Part shown: positions 50,999 through 59,388 of the stretch, piece by piece | How positions within the stretch are numbered: position 1 is the stretch's first letter | Layout: each line of letters starts with the position of its first letter | DNA from: an uncultured Rhodopila sp. | GTDB taxonomy: Bacteria; Pseudomonadota; Alphaproteobacteria; Acetobacterales; Acetobacteraceae | DNA length: 64,000 nt | Assembly: GCF_903944925.1 (NCBI RefSeq) | Contig: NZ_CAJATU010000131.1 | Coordinates: forward strand, 62,001-126,000 | Direction: 5' to 3' | The notes under the pieces: model-generated | The model's input: only the letters and a program-made list of their open reading frames with translations | Told to the model about the DNA's origin: nothing | Database searches by the model: none | Position numbers and translations under genes: made by a program

Positions 50999-52537
50999 TC
51001 AGACCGTATAAAAGTTTGGACGTTCTCCGCCCTGCACACGTTTACGCGCCGCAAGACTAACAATAATGAGCAGCATAGCCGCTCCGCCCGGCAACCACAA
51101 ACCCGCCTGTGTATAAAATGGTATCGCAATCGCCGGAGGCAGCCGCACCGCCAGGAATCCGGTCTGCTGCATGCCAAGCCGCGCGACTTCATGGCCGCGC
51201 GAATCGAAGCCGGCGGAGATCCCGGTATTCGCCGCGCGCAGCAGTGGCAATCCCTCCTCGACCGCCCGCATCCGGGCCGCCGCGAGATGCTGGCGCGGGC
51301 CGCTGGAGTTGCCGAACCAGGCATCGTTGGTGACATTGACGATCCAGGCCGGCCGATGGGCTTCGTCGATGACCTCGCTCGGGAAGATCGCCTCGTAGCA
51401 GATCAGCACGCCGACGGGGGGTATGCCGGGGACATGCAGCGTCTGCGGCCCCGGACCGCTGGCGAAGCCGCCGCCCGGCACCAGTTGCAGCGCGCCGGGC
51501 ACCCAGCCTGGCGCATACTCGCCGAACGGCACGAGATGCCATTTGTCGTAGATCGCCTCGATCGTCCCGCCGGGCCCGATGGCGAACAGGCTGTTGCGCG
51601 GCCGATCGGCGGCATCGAAGCGGACCGAGCCGATAAGTGCCCGGGCACCGTGCGCGGCATCGGCAATCGCCGCGCGCGCGGGTCCATCGTTCTCCAGCAA
51701 GGCCGGGCTGGCGGTTTCCGGCCAGACCACCACCGCCGGATGGCCGCCCGCCTGCGCGACAGCTTGCCGGGTCAGATCGAGATAACGCCGGAAAATCCCG
51801 ACCATCAGCCCGCGGTCCCATTTCTGGCCCTGCGCGACGTTGCCCTGTATCAGCAGCACGGTCAGGTCCGGCGCGGGGGGCAAGGGCTGGTCCAGGCGGA
51901 CGATGCCGAAAGCGCACCAAAGTGCCAGCAGGACCAGGCCGCCGGCGCGCCAGGCCCAGCCGAGCAGCGGCGTCGCCGCAAGCACCAGGGTCGCCAGCGT
52001 CAGACCATGCACGCCGACAAGCGAGGCCGGCTGGATCATGATGTCGCCGGCAGGTCCCGGGAACTCCCAGACGCTGCCGAGCGGATTCCAGGGAAAACCG
52101 GTGGCGACGAACTGCCGCGCGAGGTCGGACAGCACCCAGCCGCCGGCCAGCGCCAAAGCGGCCGGCCAGCCGGGACGCGCCCGCCACGCCACCGCGGCGG
52201 GAACGGCGGCAAAGATCGCCAGCACCGCAGCCAAAGCGGGCACCGCCAACGGCACCAGCCACCAGAAGCGCGCGGCCTCGATCAGGATCGCCTCGGTGAT
52301 CCAGTACAGGCCGACGGTATAGAGGCCGAAGCCGAACCACCAGCCGCGCCGCGCCGCGATCCACGGGGTGCGCGCGCCGCGAATCAGGCACAGCAGCACC
52401 GGAATGCCCACCAGCAGCCCGGGCAACACGTAAAGCGGAGGCAGTGCGAGGGCCGAAACCACGCCGGCGCAAACCGCCGCACTATCCGCCCGCCACCCGC
52501 GCAGGGCGGCTAGGCGATCCGTCAGCGATTGCAGCAT
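50999..52537 (-). CDS. lnt: Apolipoprotein N-acyltransferase
   Basis: 512 residues, with about seven membrane helices in the first ~215 residues and again one at the C-terminus, around a nitrilase-type domain. The catalytic triad appears as Glu in VVWPETASPALLEN, Lys in YDKWHLVPFGEYAPGW and Cys in VGVLICYEAIFPSEVI. It adds the third acyl chain to lipoproteins in the inner membrane, and this window encodes several lipoproteins. It follows the OlsB-like gene by 11 bases. Confidence 0.95.
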   Translation of the reverse strand: MLQSLTDRLAALRGWRADSAAVCAGVVSALALPPLYVLPGLLVGIPVLLCLIRGARTPWIAARRGWWFGFGLYTVGLYWITEAILIEAARFWWLVPLAVPALAAVLAIFAAVPAAVAWRARPGWPAALALAGGWVLSDLARQFVATGFPWNPLGSVWEFPGPAGDIMIQPASLVGVHGLTLATLVLAATPLLGWAWRAGGLVLLALWCAFGIVRLDQPLPPAPDLTVLLIQGNVAQGQKWDRGLMVGIFRRYLDLTRQAVAQAGGHPAVVVWPETASPALLENDGPARAAIADAAHGARALIGSVRFDAADRPRNSLFAIGPGGTIEAIYDKWHLVPFGEYAPGWVPGALQLVPGGGFASGPGPQTLHVPGIPPVGVLICYEAIFPSEVIDEAHRPAWIVNVTNDAWFGNSSGPRQHLAAARMRAVEEGLPLLRAANTGISAGFDSRGHEVARLGMQQTGFLAVRLPPAIAIPFYTQAGLWLPGGAAMLLIIVSLAARKRVQGGERPNFYTV

Positions 52538-52548
52538 GACGCCTGCAG

Positions 52549-53373
52549 TCAGCGCGTCTCGCGCTCGTAATGCTTGTAGTACTTATCCGTCACGAGATCG
52601 GTTTGCACCACCACGGCGACATCGGTGGTGTTGAAATCCGCATCGATCACCGCGCCGTCGCCGACGAAACCGCCGAGGCGGAGATACCCCTTGATCAGCG
52701 GCGGCAACTTGTTCAGCGCGACGCGCGCGTCGACGGCATCGCGGTCGAGCCGCCGCATCTCGATATAGCGGTGCGGCAACGCCCGCGGCCGGACGGCGGC
52801 CGGCGCGAGATGATTGTAGTACAGATATGTCAGTTCCATCTCCAGCGCGTCCGGATCGATGCCCGGCAGGCTGGCGCAGCCGAACATCAGGTCGATCTTG
52901 TTCTGGAACACGTAGGCCGCGATGCCGCGCCACAGCAGTTGCATCACCGCGCGACTGCGATAGCCTTCATCGACGCAGGAGCGGCCGAGCTCCATGATGC
53001 GGCCCGGATTGTCCTCGATCCGCGAGATGTCGTATTCGCCCGCCGAATAGAAACCGCCGATGCGTGCCGCCCCGTCGCGCTGGATCAGCCGGTAGGTGCC
53101 GACGACGCTTTCCGGACCTTCGCCCAGCGTGTGATCGACCACCAGCAAATGATCCGCAACGGTGTCATAGGCGTCTCGGTCCCGCCGGGTGCGTGTCGTC
53201 GCCGCGTCGGGGCGGGCGCCCATCTCCTCGTAGAACACCCGATAGCGCAGCGCCTGCACCGCGTCGATCTCCTGCGGGCAGGCGGCGAGCCGCACGCCGA
53301 GGTTGCCGGTCCGCAATTCCGGAAAAAGCGGGATGATATCCTCGGGGAGGATGCAGTCTTCAATTTGTGTCAT
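52549..53373 (-). CDS. olsB: OlsB-like N-acyltransferase (ornithine lipid synthesis)
   Basis: 274 residues from ATG 53373. NLGVRLAACPQEIDAVQALR, YRVFYEEMGA, DRDAYDTVADHLLVVD and VVGTYRLIQRDGAARIGGFY, with MELGRSCVDEGYRSRAVMQL and LWRGIAAYVFQNKIDLMFGC, define the acyl-ACP-dependent OlsB/hemolysin-like GNAT family. OlsB makes lyso-ornithine lipid by 3-hydroxyacylation of ornithine. The matching OlsA is not in the window. The gene overlaps the fur-like stop by 14 bases. Annotations of such proteins as hemolysin are misleading. Confidence 0.85.
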   Translation of the reverse strand: MTQIEDCILPEDIIPLFPELRTGNLGVRLAACPQEIDAVQALRYRVFYEEMGARPDAATTRTRRDRDAYDTVADHLLVVDHTLGEGPESVVGTYRLIQRDGAARIGGFYSAGEYDISRIEDNPGRIMELGRSCVDEGYRSRAVMQLLWRGIAAYVFQNKIDLMFGCASLPGIDPDALEMELTYLYYNHLAPAAVRPRALPHRYIEMRRLDRDAVDARVALNKLPPLIKGYLRLGGFVGDGAVIDADFNTTDVAVVVQTDLVTDKYYKHYERETR

Positions 53374-53884
53374 CGGCCGGGTCCTTGATCGGAACGCGCA
53401 GCCGCGGGTCGCGGCCGCCGGTAGGCGTGTGAGAGGCGTTCTCGTTCTGCGCGATGCGATGGTCCGGCGCGGGCGATGCTTCGCGCCGCCGGCCGAACAG
53501 TTCAAGACGAAGGGAGACGACATCGAAGCCGAGGCGCGCGGCGATGGCGTGCATCAGCCGCTCATGCTCGGGGTCCTGGAATTCGACGACCTTGCCGGTC
53601 TCGATGTCGATCAGGTGGTAGTGCGGGCCGTCTTCCGTCGGCTCATAGCGGGCGCGGCCACCGCCGAAATCGCGGCGTTCCAGGATGCCGTTCTCCTCGA
53701 ACAGCCGCACCGTGCGGTAGACAGTCGCGATCGAGATATGCTGGTCGAGCGCCGACGCGCGGCGGTACAGCTCCTCGACGTCGGGATGATCCGCGGCATC
53801 GGACAGCACTCGCGCAACCACCCTGCGTTGGCCGGTCATTTTCAGACCCCGATCGATGCAGAGGCGCTCGATGCGCGATTCCAT
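53360..53884 (-). CDS. Fur-family metal-responsive repressor
   Basis: 174 residues from ATG 53884. The winged-helix part is GLKMTGQRRVVARVLSDAAD, HPDVEELYRRASALDQHISI and ATVYRTVRLFEENGILERRD. The metal region is YEPTEDGPHYHLIDIETGKV VEFQDPEHE, quoted in parts: it keeps the His residues but lacks the CxxC that Zn-binding Fur often has. Long C-terminal tail rich in Arg/Pro. Fur, Mur or another metal specificity cannot be told. It is cotranscribed with olsB and lnt, an odd partner set for a metal regulator. Confidence 0.87.
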   Translation of the reverse strand: MESRIERLCIDRGLKMTGQRRVVARVLSDAADHPDVEELYRRASALDQHISIATVYRTVRLFEENGILERRDFGGGRARYEPTEDGPHYHLIDIETGKVVEFQDPEHERLMHAIAARLGFDVVSLRLELFGRRREASPAPDHRIAQNENASHTPTGGRDPRLRVPIKDPADDTN

Positions 53885-53999
53885 AAGGCTCCTTGCGGTC
53901 AGCGCTCCGGCGCGTCCCCCGCCGGAGGCGCCTGAGGAATTCGCATACAATGCCGGGGCAGGGGCAGGGAAGCCTAGTTTGGGCGTTTGGCCCCGCGAC

Positions 54000-54027
54000 G
54001 GGGACGAAACGGCTGCGTTTCGTCCCC
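54000..54027. terminator. Intrinsic terminator-like hairpin after mucR
   Basis: GGGGACGAAAC (54000-54010), loop ggctgc, GTTTCGTCCCC (54017-54027): a perfect 11-base-pair stem, 31 bases downstream of the mucR stop on the minus strand. No long U-tract follows on that strand. Confidence 0.65.
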
Positions 54028-54057
54028 TGACACGGAACCTTCACAGAGTTGCGGCGG

Positions 54058-54468
54058 TCACTCAGCGGCGCGGCGGGTGCCGAGGCCGATCTCCTTGGCG
54101 AGGGCGGAGCGCTTGTCGGCGTAGTTCGGGGCGACCATGGGGTAGCTTGCGTCCAGCCCCCATTTCTCGCGGTACTGCTCCGGTGTCAGGTTGAAGGAAG
54201 TCGCGAGATGGCGCTTCAGCATTTTCAGCCGCTTCCCATCTTCCAGGCAGATAATATAGTCCGGAAACACGGACTTCCGGATCGGCACCGCCGGTTCCTG
54301 CTTTTCAACCGGTTCGGCGGCGGGCTCGTCGATCTGAGCCAGAGTCTTGTAGACGTCCCGGATCAGCACGGGCAGCGCGCCGGCATCCAGCGGGTTGTTC
54401 GCAACATGCGCCGATACGATCCGGGCGGTGAGCCCGAGCAAATTGGAGTCAATCGGCCTTTCAGCCAT
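54058..54468 (-). CDS. mucR: MucR/Ros-family transcriptional regulator
   Basis: 136 residues. The core KSVFPDYIICLEDGKRLKML, KRHLATSFNLTPEQYREKWG and LDASYPMVAPNYADKRSALA is diagnostic for MucR/Ros. The zinc-finger-like site has CLEDG, i.e. only one of the two usual Cys, as in many Rhodospirillales MucR proteins. They regulate exopolysaccharide, motility and cell cycle genes as global H-NS-like factors. Single gene with its own terminator. Confidence 0.93.
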   Translation of the reverse strand: MAERPIDSNLLGLTARIVSAHVANNPLDAGALPVLIRDVYKTLAQIDEPAAEPVEKQEPAVPIRKSVFPDYIICLEDGKRLKMLKRHLATSFNLTPEQYREKWGLDASYPMVAPNYADKRSALAKEIGLGTRRAAE

Positions 54469-54572
54469 AGTGGAACCTTTCTAGTCGCTTTTTGCTGGAT
54501 ATATATAAGTAGCCAATCTGCCGTTTCGCAACAGCGACTGGACAAATTGAATAAAATGGAATCGTGACGCCT

Positions 54573-54809
54573 ATGCAAGATGTAACCTGCGAAATCGACA
54601 TCACCGCGGAGATATGTCCCATGACTTTTGTCAGAACGCGCCTCGCGCTGGATCGCCTGGCGCCCGGTGAGACGCTGCGAGTCCGGCTGAAAGGCGACGA
54701 ACCGCTGCGGAATGTTCCGCGCACCGCAACCGAGCAAGGGCATCAGGTACTGGCACAGGAAACCGATGCCGACGGGATCAGCACAGTGTTGATTCGCCGC
54801 GGAGATTAA
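54573..54809 (+). CDS. TusA-family sulfur-carrier-like protein
   Basis: About 78 residues. CEIDITAEICPMTFVRTRLA carries the CPx motif (CPM rather than CPxP) and the helix typical of TusA, followed by ALDRLAPGETLRVRLKGDEP and a C-terminal GHQVLAQETDADGISTVLIR. TusA relatives carry persulfide sulfur for tRNA thiolation, molybdopterin or sulfur oxidation. GTG 54564 is a possible earlier start. It is divergent from mucR and convergent with rimI. Confidence 0.85.
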   Translation: MQDVTCEIDITAEICPMTFVRTRLALDRLAPGETLRVRLKGDEPLRNVPRTATEQGHQVLAQETDADGISTVLIRRGD

Positions 54810-54826
54810 GCCGCGCCGCCGCACCG

Positions 54827-55312
54827 TCATTCGGCATCGCGCAACCCCAGCCGTAACACCAGCGCATCCGACAAATCGGCGTAATAGGCGCGGCGCCGGC
54901 CGACGGGCTGGAAGCCGGCCCGGTCATAGGCGGCGCGGGCGGCGGCGTTGCCGACGGACACCTCCAGAAACAGCGCCGAGGCCCCCATCGCGCCGCAAAT
55001 AGCCGCCGCCTGTTGCAGCAAAGCCGCAGCAATCCCGGTCCCGCGCACCTCCGGGGCGACCGCGAGCGTCAAGACTTCAGCTTCGTCGGCGGCGAGGCGT
55101 GCCAGGATCATGCCACCCGATGGATGCAGCAGGCCGAAGGTGCCGGGCAGTGCGAGTTGCTGGCTGAACACATCCGCGCGCCAGGCGTCCGGGGCGGGGA
55201 AGGCGGCTGCGTGGATCGCCGCCATGACCGCGCCGTCGACCGCGGTGGCGCGGCGCAACATGGTTGCATGGGAGACCATTCTTTTTCGCGGGGCATTTCG
55301 CTGCATCGTCAT
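54827..55312 (-). CDS. rimI: Ribosomal-protein-alanine N-acetyltransferase-like GNAT protein
   Basis: 161 residues. The GNAT acetyl-CoA site reads EVLTLAVAPEVRGTGIAAAL, and LFLEVSVGNAAARAAYDRAG followed by FQPVGRRRAYYADLSDALV is the RimI signature. It acetylates the N-terminus of S18, and in many genomes sits after tsaB as here (tsaB stop 14 bases upstream). Three in-frame ATGs (55312, 55279, 55261) compete; none has a strong ribosome site. Confidence 0.87.
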   Translation of the reverse strand: MTMQRNAPRKRMVSHATMLRRATAVDGAVMAAIHAAAFPAPDAWRADVFSQQLALPGTFGLLHPSGGMILARLAADEAEVLTLAVAPEVRGTGIAAALLQQAAAICGAMGASALFLEVSVGNAAARAAYDRAGFQPVGRRRAYYADLSDALVLRLGLRDAE

Positions 55313-55326
55313 TGGGCTGTCGCAAT

Positions 55327-55983
55327 CTACGCGCGGTTTGCAATCACGCGCCGGGCCGGAAGCTTCGCCTCGGGCGCATCGACGTAGAGCGGTTCCGCCG
55401 GCAGGGGCCTGATGGTCTCACGAAAGCGGCGCTCCGCCACCACGGCGATATGGCGGCCGGCGGGCAGGCGCGCATCGGTCAGCATGACGTTGACCCCGCG
55501 CGCCGCCAGCCGGGCGGCAACTTCGGGTGCCGCTCCGCCGGCGACCGCTATCGGCTCCCCCGGGTCCGGTAGCTCGCCGATGGGCAGCGACAGCACCGAG
55601 TCTCCGGTTTCCAGGAAGATCCGGCCGCGCCGGCTGGGGATCGCGCACCAGACCCGCCGACCGCCGACATGCGGCAGCGCATCGGCCAAGGCCTCCCCCA
55701 CCGTCACCCCGACAACGGGCCGGTGCGCCGCGACCGCAATACCTTGAGCCAATGCGATGCCGCCGCGGATGCCGGTGAAGCTGCCCGGGCCGACGGTGAC
55801 GGCGATCAGGTCCATATCGGCCGCCCTCAATCCGGATTCGCGCAGGCAGTCCCGTGCCATCACGGCGAGAACCGAGGCGTGGCCGCGCTCCAGATCCTGC
55901 TGCCGGCCGAACACCACCTCACCATCGGCAACGATCGTTGCCGAACAGCGCGAGACGGCCGAATCCAGGGCGAGAATACGCAT
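55327..55983 (-). CDS. tsaB: tRNA threonylcarbamoyladenosine biosynthesis protein TsaB
   Basis: 218 residues. MRILALDSAVSRCSATIVAD is the ASKHA start, and LIAVTVGPGSFTGIRGGIAL AQGIAVA, quoted in parts, is the TsaB hallmark. With TsaD and TsaE it makes the t6A modification of ANN-decoding tRNAs. Its position before rimI is conserved across bacteria. Length is normal. Confidence 0.93.
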   Translation of the reverse strand: MRILALDSAVSRCSATIVADGEVVFGRQQDLERGHASVLAVMARDCLRESGLRAADMDLIAVTVGPGSFTGIRGGIALAQGIAVAAHRPVVGVTVGEALADALPHVGGRRVWCAIPSRRGRIFLETGDSVLSLPIGELPDPGEPIAVAGGAAPEVAARLAARGVNVMLTDARLPAGRHIAVVAERRFRETIRPLPAEPLYVDAPEAKLPARRVIANRA

Positions 55984-56029
55984 GGCGGGACGACGCTACG
56001 CTTCCGGCCGCGCCGGGCCAAGCGCGCGA

Positions 56030-56617
56030 TCAGGCCAGGATGACGGCTTCCTCGAACGTCAGCCGCGGCGAGCGGGGGTAGACGCCGGACGGATCGCCAT
56101 GGCCAAGATTGACCAGGAAGTTCGAGCGCCAGCCATTGCCGCCGAAAAACGCCGCATCGACCTTGGCGTTGTCGAAGCCGGACATCGGACCGGTGTCCAG
56201 GCCCAGCGCGCGCGCGGCGATGATCAGGTAGGCGCCCTGCAGCGTGCCGTTGCGGAACGCCGTGGTCGCCGCCAGCGAATCGTTGCTGGTGAACCAGGAG
56301 GCCGCGTCCTTGTTGTGCGGAAACAGCCGCGGCAGGTGCTCGTGGAATTTCGGATCGTAGGCAACAATAGCGGTCACCGGCGCGGCCAGGGTCTTTTCCA
56401 GATTGCCGGCCGACAGAGCAGGGCGGAGCTTTTCCTTGCCTTCCCTGGTGCGGATGAAGACGAACCGCGCCGGAGAACTGTTGGCCGATGTCGGTCCGAA
56501 TTTCAGCAGGTCATACAGCTTGTGCAGGGTCTCGTCGGGAACCGGGGTATCCTGCCACGCGTTGTGGGTGCGAGCTTCCAGGAACAGCAGGTCGAGTCCC
56601 GCGGGTTCGATGGGCAT
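56030..56617 (-). CDS. Nitroreductase-family protein (RutE/HadB-like malonic semialdehyde reductase)
   Basis: 195 residues from ATG 56617 with AGGAG upstream. [60 protein letters not shown] and [13 protein letters not shown], ending [20 protein letters not shown], are typical of RutE. RutE-type enzymes reduce malonic semialdehyde to 3-hydroxypropionate with FMN and NADPH. No rut operon is near, so another small substrate is possible. Confidence 0.88.
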   Translation of the reverse strand: MPIEPAGLDLLFLEARTHNAWQDTPVPDETLHKLYDLLKFGPTSANSSPARFVFIRTREGKEKLRPALSAGNLEKTLAAPVTAIVAYDPKFHEHLPRLFPHNKDAASWFTSNDSLAATTAFRNGTLQGAYLIIAARALGLDTGPMSGFDNAKVDAAFFGGNGWRSNFLVNLGHGDPSGVYPRSPRLTFEEAVILA

Positions 56618-56713
56618 GGGCAACTCCTGAAGCAGATTTTGCGATGCTACGTGATGGATGCGGGGAGATGAGTCAACGGATGGGCGCGGCGACTAGCGGT
56701 GCTTAGGGGTTGG

Positions 56714-56757
56714 CCAAGTCGTGGATGGCCGGACTAAATCCAGCCGTGACACGGGAG
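56714..56757. repeat. Dispersed palindromic element, partial copy C
   Basis: Contains aagtcgtggatggccggact followed by aaatccagccgtgacac, which matches the right half of copy B at 59224-59316. It lies between the nitroreductase and binding-protein genes. Confidence 0.6.
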
Positions 56758-56856
56758 CAATGTCCGTGCCGGCAGTCCTAAAGTTCGCGTTCCCGTTCAT
56801 CCGCGACTGACACGGGGCGGCGGCCATGCCGTCGGTTCCAATGCGTCCGCCGCCGA

Positions 56857-57786
56857 CTAATCCGGCTGCCCCAGTGCGCGGTACATCTCCGCCAGCGCCG
56901 GACTCATCGGCACATTCAGCGTCTCGCCGTTCGGCAGGCGATCGACCAGCCATCTTCCGTAGAGCCGGCTGAGGCTCCCGTCGCTCGCCATACGGATGAA
57001 ACTGTCGCGGACCAGGGCGGCGAAAGCGGGATCATCGCGGCGCAAGCCGATGGCGTACGGCTCAAACGACAAATAGTCGCCGGTAATGCCGAAGCGCTTG
57101 CCGTCCGGCCGGGTGGCAATAAAGCCCGACAACAGGATGTCGTCGGAAGCGAACGCATCCGCCTTGCCGGCCGCCAGCCGATCGAACGCCTCGTCCAGTC
57201 CAGGGACCGCGTCGAGCGTAATCGGCGGCGACACGGTTGCCGCCAGCCGGCGCATCGCGGCCTCATTGGTCGTGCCGCTGCCGGCGACCACCGTGCGCCC
57301 GGCCAGCCCGCGGTAGGACGTCACCGCAGGGCGTCCGTTCACCAGCGGCACCAGCAGTTTCGTGCCGGCCAGGAAAAACACCGGCGAAAACGCAATGCTC
57401 TTCGCCCGTTCGGCGTTGGCCGTCGTTGACCCGCATTCCAGGTCGATCGCGCCGCTTATCAGCTTCGGTAGCCGCTCCTCGGCGGTTACCGGCACATAGA
57501 CGATGCGCACGCCGGTTTGCCACGCCGGCGCGTCGGCCTCCTGCAGGTCGCGGTGCAGCGTCCGCGCCACGTCCTCGGCGATGCCATGGCACAGGTCCAG
57601 GGAAAACCCGATGGGCTGGCCGCCCGGGTTCAGGAACGAAAACGGCGGCGCGCTGACGCGGTAGCCGATAAGGATGGTGCCGCGGTCGTTGATGGTCTTC
57701 AGCGTGCCGGACAGCACGTCATCCTGCGCCCGCGCTCCGGCACACAGCAGGATCGCCGGGACAACCAGCGCCCAAAGACGCCTCAT
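56857..57786 (-). CDS. Periplasmic amino-acid binding protein (GltI-like)
   Basis: 309 residues. A signal MRRLWALVVPAILLCAGARA is followed by the family-3 binding protein fold: LKTINDRGTILIGYRVSAPP, QPIGFSLDLCHGIAEDVART, ISGAIDLECGSTTANAERAK and GLDEAFDRLAAGKADAFASD. GltI-type proteins feed glutamate/aspartate ABC transporters; here no permease or ATPase is adjacent. Its ATG overlaps the end of the symporter gene (ATGA, 57783-57786), so it is translated with a secondary symporter, which is not the usual arrangement. Confidence 0.85.
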   Translation of the reverse strand: MRRLWALVVPAILLCAGARAQDDVLSGTLKTINDRGTILIGYRVSAPPFSFLNPGGQPIGFSLDLCHGIAEDVARTLHRDLQEADAPAWQTGVRIVYVPVTAEERLPKLISGAIDLECGSTTANAERAKSIAFSPVFFLAGTKLLVPLVNGRPAVTSYRGLAGRTVVAGSGTTNEAAMRRLAATVSPPITLDAVPGLDEAFDRLAAGKADAFASDDILLSGFIATRPDGKRFGITGDYLSFEPYAIGLRRDDPAFAALVRDSFIRMASDGSLSRLYGRWLVDRLPNGETLNVPMSPALAEMYRALGQPD

Positions 57787-59054
57787 GCCGGTTCCACCTC
57801 CATCTCCTCGATCATCTCCCGGGTATCCTCGTCGGCGACAAGCTGGCCTTCCCACTTCGCCACCACCGCCGTGGCCAGCGAATTGCCGATGACGTTGGTG
57901 GCCGAGCGGCCCATGTCGAGGAAGGTGTCGATGCCGAGCAGCAACAGCAGCCCTTCCTCGGGCAGGTTGAACTGAGACAGCGTCGCGGCGATCACCACCA
58001 ATGAGGCACGCGGCACGCCGGCCACGCCTTTGCTGGTCAGCATCAGGGTCAGCAGCATGGCGATCTGCGTGCCCGTGCTGAGGTGGATGTCATAGGCCTG
58101 GGCGATGAACACCGAGGCGAAGGTGCAATACATCATCGTGCCGTCGAGATTGAACGAATACCCCAGCGGCAGCACGAAGCTGGAGATGTTGCGCGCCACC
58201 GGGAATTTCGCCAGCTGCTCCAGCATCTTCGGGTAGGCGGCTTCCGAACTGGCGGTGGAGAAGGCCAGCAGGAACGGCTCCCGCACCAGTAAAACGAGCC
58301 GCTTGACGCTCGGTCCCAGGATGACGAACCCGGCGAGCACCAGCAGCAGCCAGAGGCAGACCAGGCCGAAATAGAACTGGCCCATGAACTTGGCGTAGTT
58401 CACCAGGATGCCGAGGCCGTTGGTGGCGATGGTCGCGGCCATGGCGCAGAACACCGCCAGCGGGGCCAGTTTCATTACATAGCCGGTGACCCGCAGGATG
58501 ATGTGCGACAGGCCCTCGGTGGCTTCCAGTACCAGCTTCGCGCGCTCCCCCATTGCGGCGCAGGCGACGCCGAAGAAGATCGAGAACACCACGATCTGCA
58601 GGATTTCGTTATCGACCATCGGGCGCAGGGCGGAGTCGGGGAAGACATGCTTGACGAACCCGTCCAGCGACATGGCGTGCGCGTCGATGCCGGAGCTGAC
58701 GCCGCTGACCACCTTGTGAACGCCGACGCCCGGCTCGAACAGGTTGACCAGGACCAGGCCGAGGGTCAGCGACACCAGCGAGGCGGTGACGAACCACAGC
58801 ATCGCCTTGCCGCCGACGCGGCCGACGGCGCCGGCATCCGACATGTGGCCGATGCCGACGACCAGGGTGGAGAACACCAGCGGCGCGATGATCATCTTGA
58901 TCAGCCGCAGGAAGACCATGCTGCCGATGGAGACGTATCCGGCGAACAGCTTCTGTTCCGCCGGTGCCGGGAACTGATCGTGCACCAGGCCGCCGGCGGC
59001 GATTCCCAGCACCATTGCAATAAGGATCCAGGTCGTCATCCGGCTCGACTTCAT
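57783..59054 (-). CDS. dctA: Dicarboxylate/amino-acid:cation symporter (DAACS, DctA/GltP)
   Basis: 423 residues from ATG 59054. The DAACS signatures are VFSTLVVGIGHMSDAGAVGR, the re-entrant loop STASSEAAYPKMLEQLAKFP with its Ser-rich hairpin, the NMDGT-like LGYSFNLDGTMMYCTFASVF and SKGVAGVPRASLVVIAATLS. About eight membrane helices. It imports C4-dicarboxylates or glutamate/aspartate with H+ or Na+. GltI-like binding protein follows with a 4-base overlap. Confidence 0.9.
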   Translation of the reverse strand: MKSSRMTTWILIAMVLGIAAGGLVHDQFPAPAEQKLFAGYVSIGSMVFLRLIKMIIAPLVFSTLVVGIGHMSDAGAVGRVGGKAMLWFVTASLVSLTLGLVLVNLFEPGVGVHKVVSGVSSGIDAHAMSLDGFVKHVFPDSALRPMVDNEILQIVVFSIFFGVACAAMGERAKLVLEATEGLSHIILRVTGYVMKLAPLAVFCAMAATIATNGLGILVNYAKFMGQFYFGLVCLWLLLVLAGFVILGPSVKRLVLLVREPFLLAFSTASSEAAYPKMLEQLAKFPVARNISSFVLPLGYSFNLDGTMMYCTFASVFIAQAYDIHLSTGTQIAMLLTLMLTSKGVAGVPRASLVVIAATLSQFNLPEEGLLLLLGIDTFLDMGRSATNVIGNSLATAVVAKWEGQLVADEDTREMIEEMEVEPA

Positions 59055-59223
59055 CGTGACATCCCCCGATACGCGATGTGCAATCATGCAATGTCATCCC
59101 GCCGCAACACAATGGGGCGGACGGGCGGCGCAGGGCATCCGCGGACATGCACTCCTCGCGGCGCAGGGATTGTATATCAACCGGCACCGGGTTTGACCCA
59201 TAGGCAAGGTCGCCACCGCCGCC

Positions 59224-59316
59224 GTGTCATGGCCGGATTTAGTCCGGCCACCCGCGACTTGCGGTCGTTCGTGGCGGCAAAGTCGTGGATGGCCGAACCC
59301 AGCCCGGCCATGACAC
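59224..59316. repeat. Dispersed palindromic element, copy B
   Basis: Opens with GTGTCATGGCCGGA and closes with GCCCGGCCATGACAC; the middle (gcgacttgcggtcgttcgtg, gcggcaaagtcgtggatggc) matches copy A at 49.7 kb. The outer ends are complementary over about 15 bases, so the whole element can fold back. It sits between the DctA-like gene (start side) and the hybrid kinase 3' end. Confidence 0.78.
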
Positions 59317-59388
59317 AAACGGGCAGGCACGCCGCCGGCCATTTACTTCGTCCGGCACCGCGCACCATGACGATGCCGCCAGCCCGTA

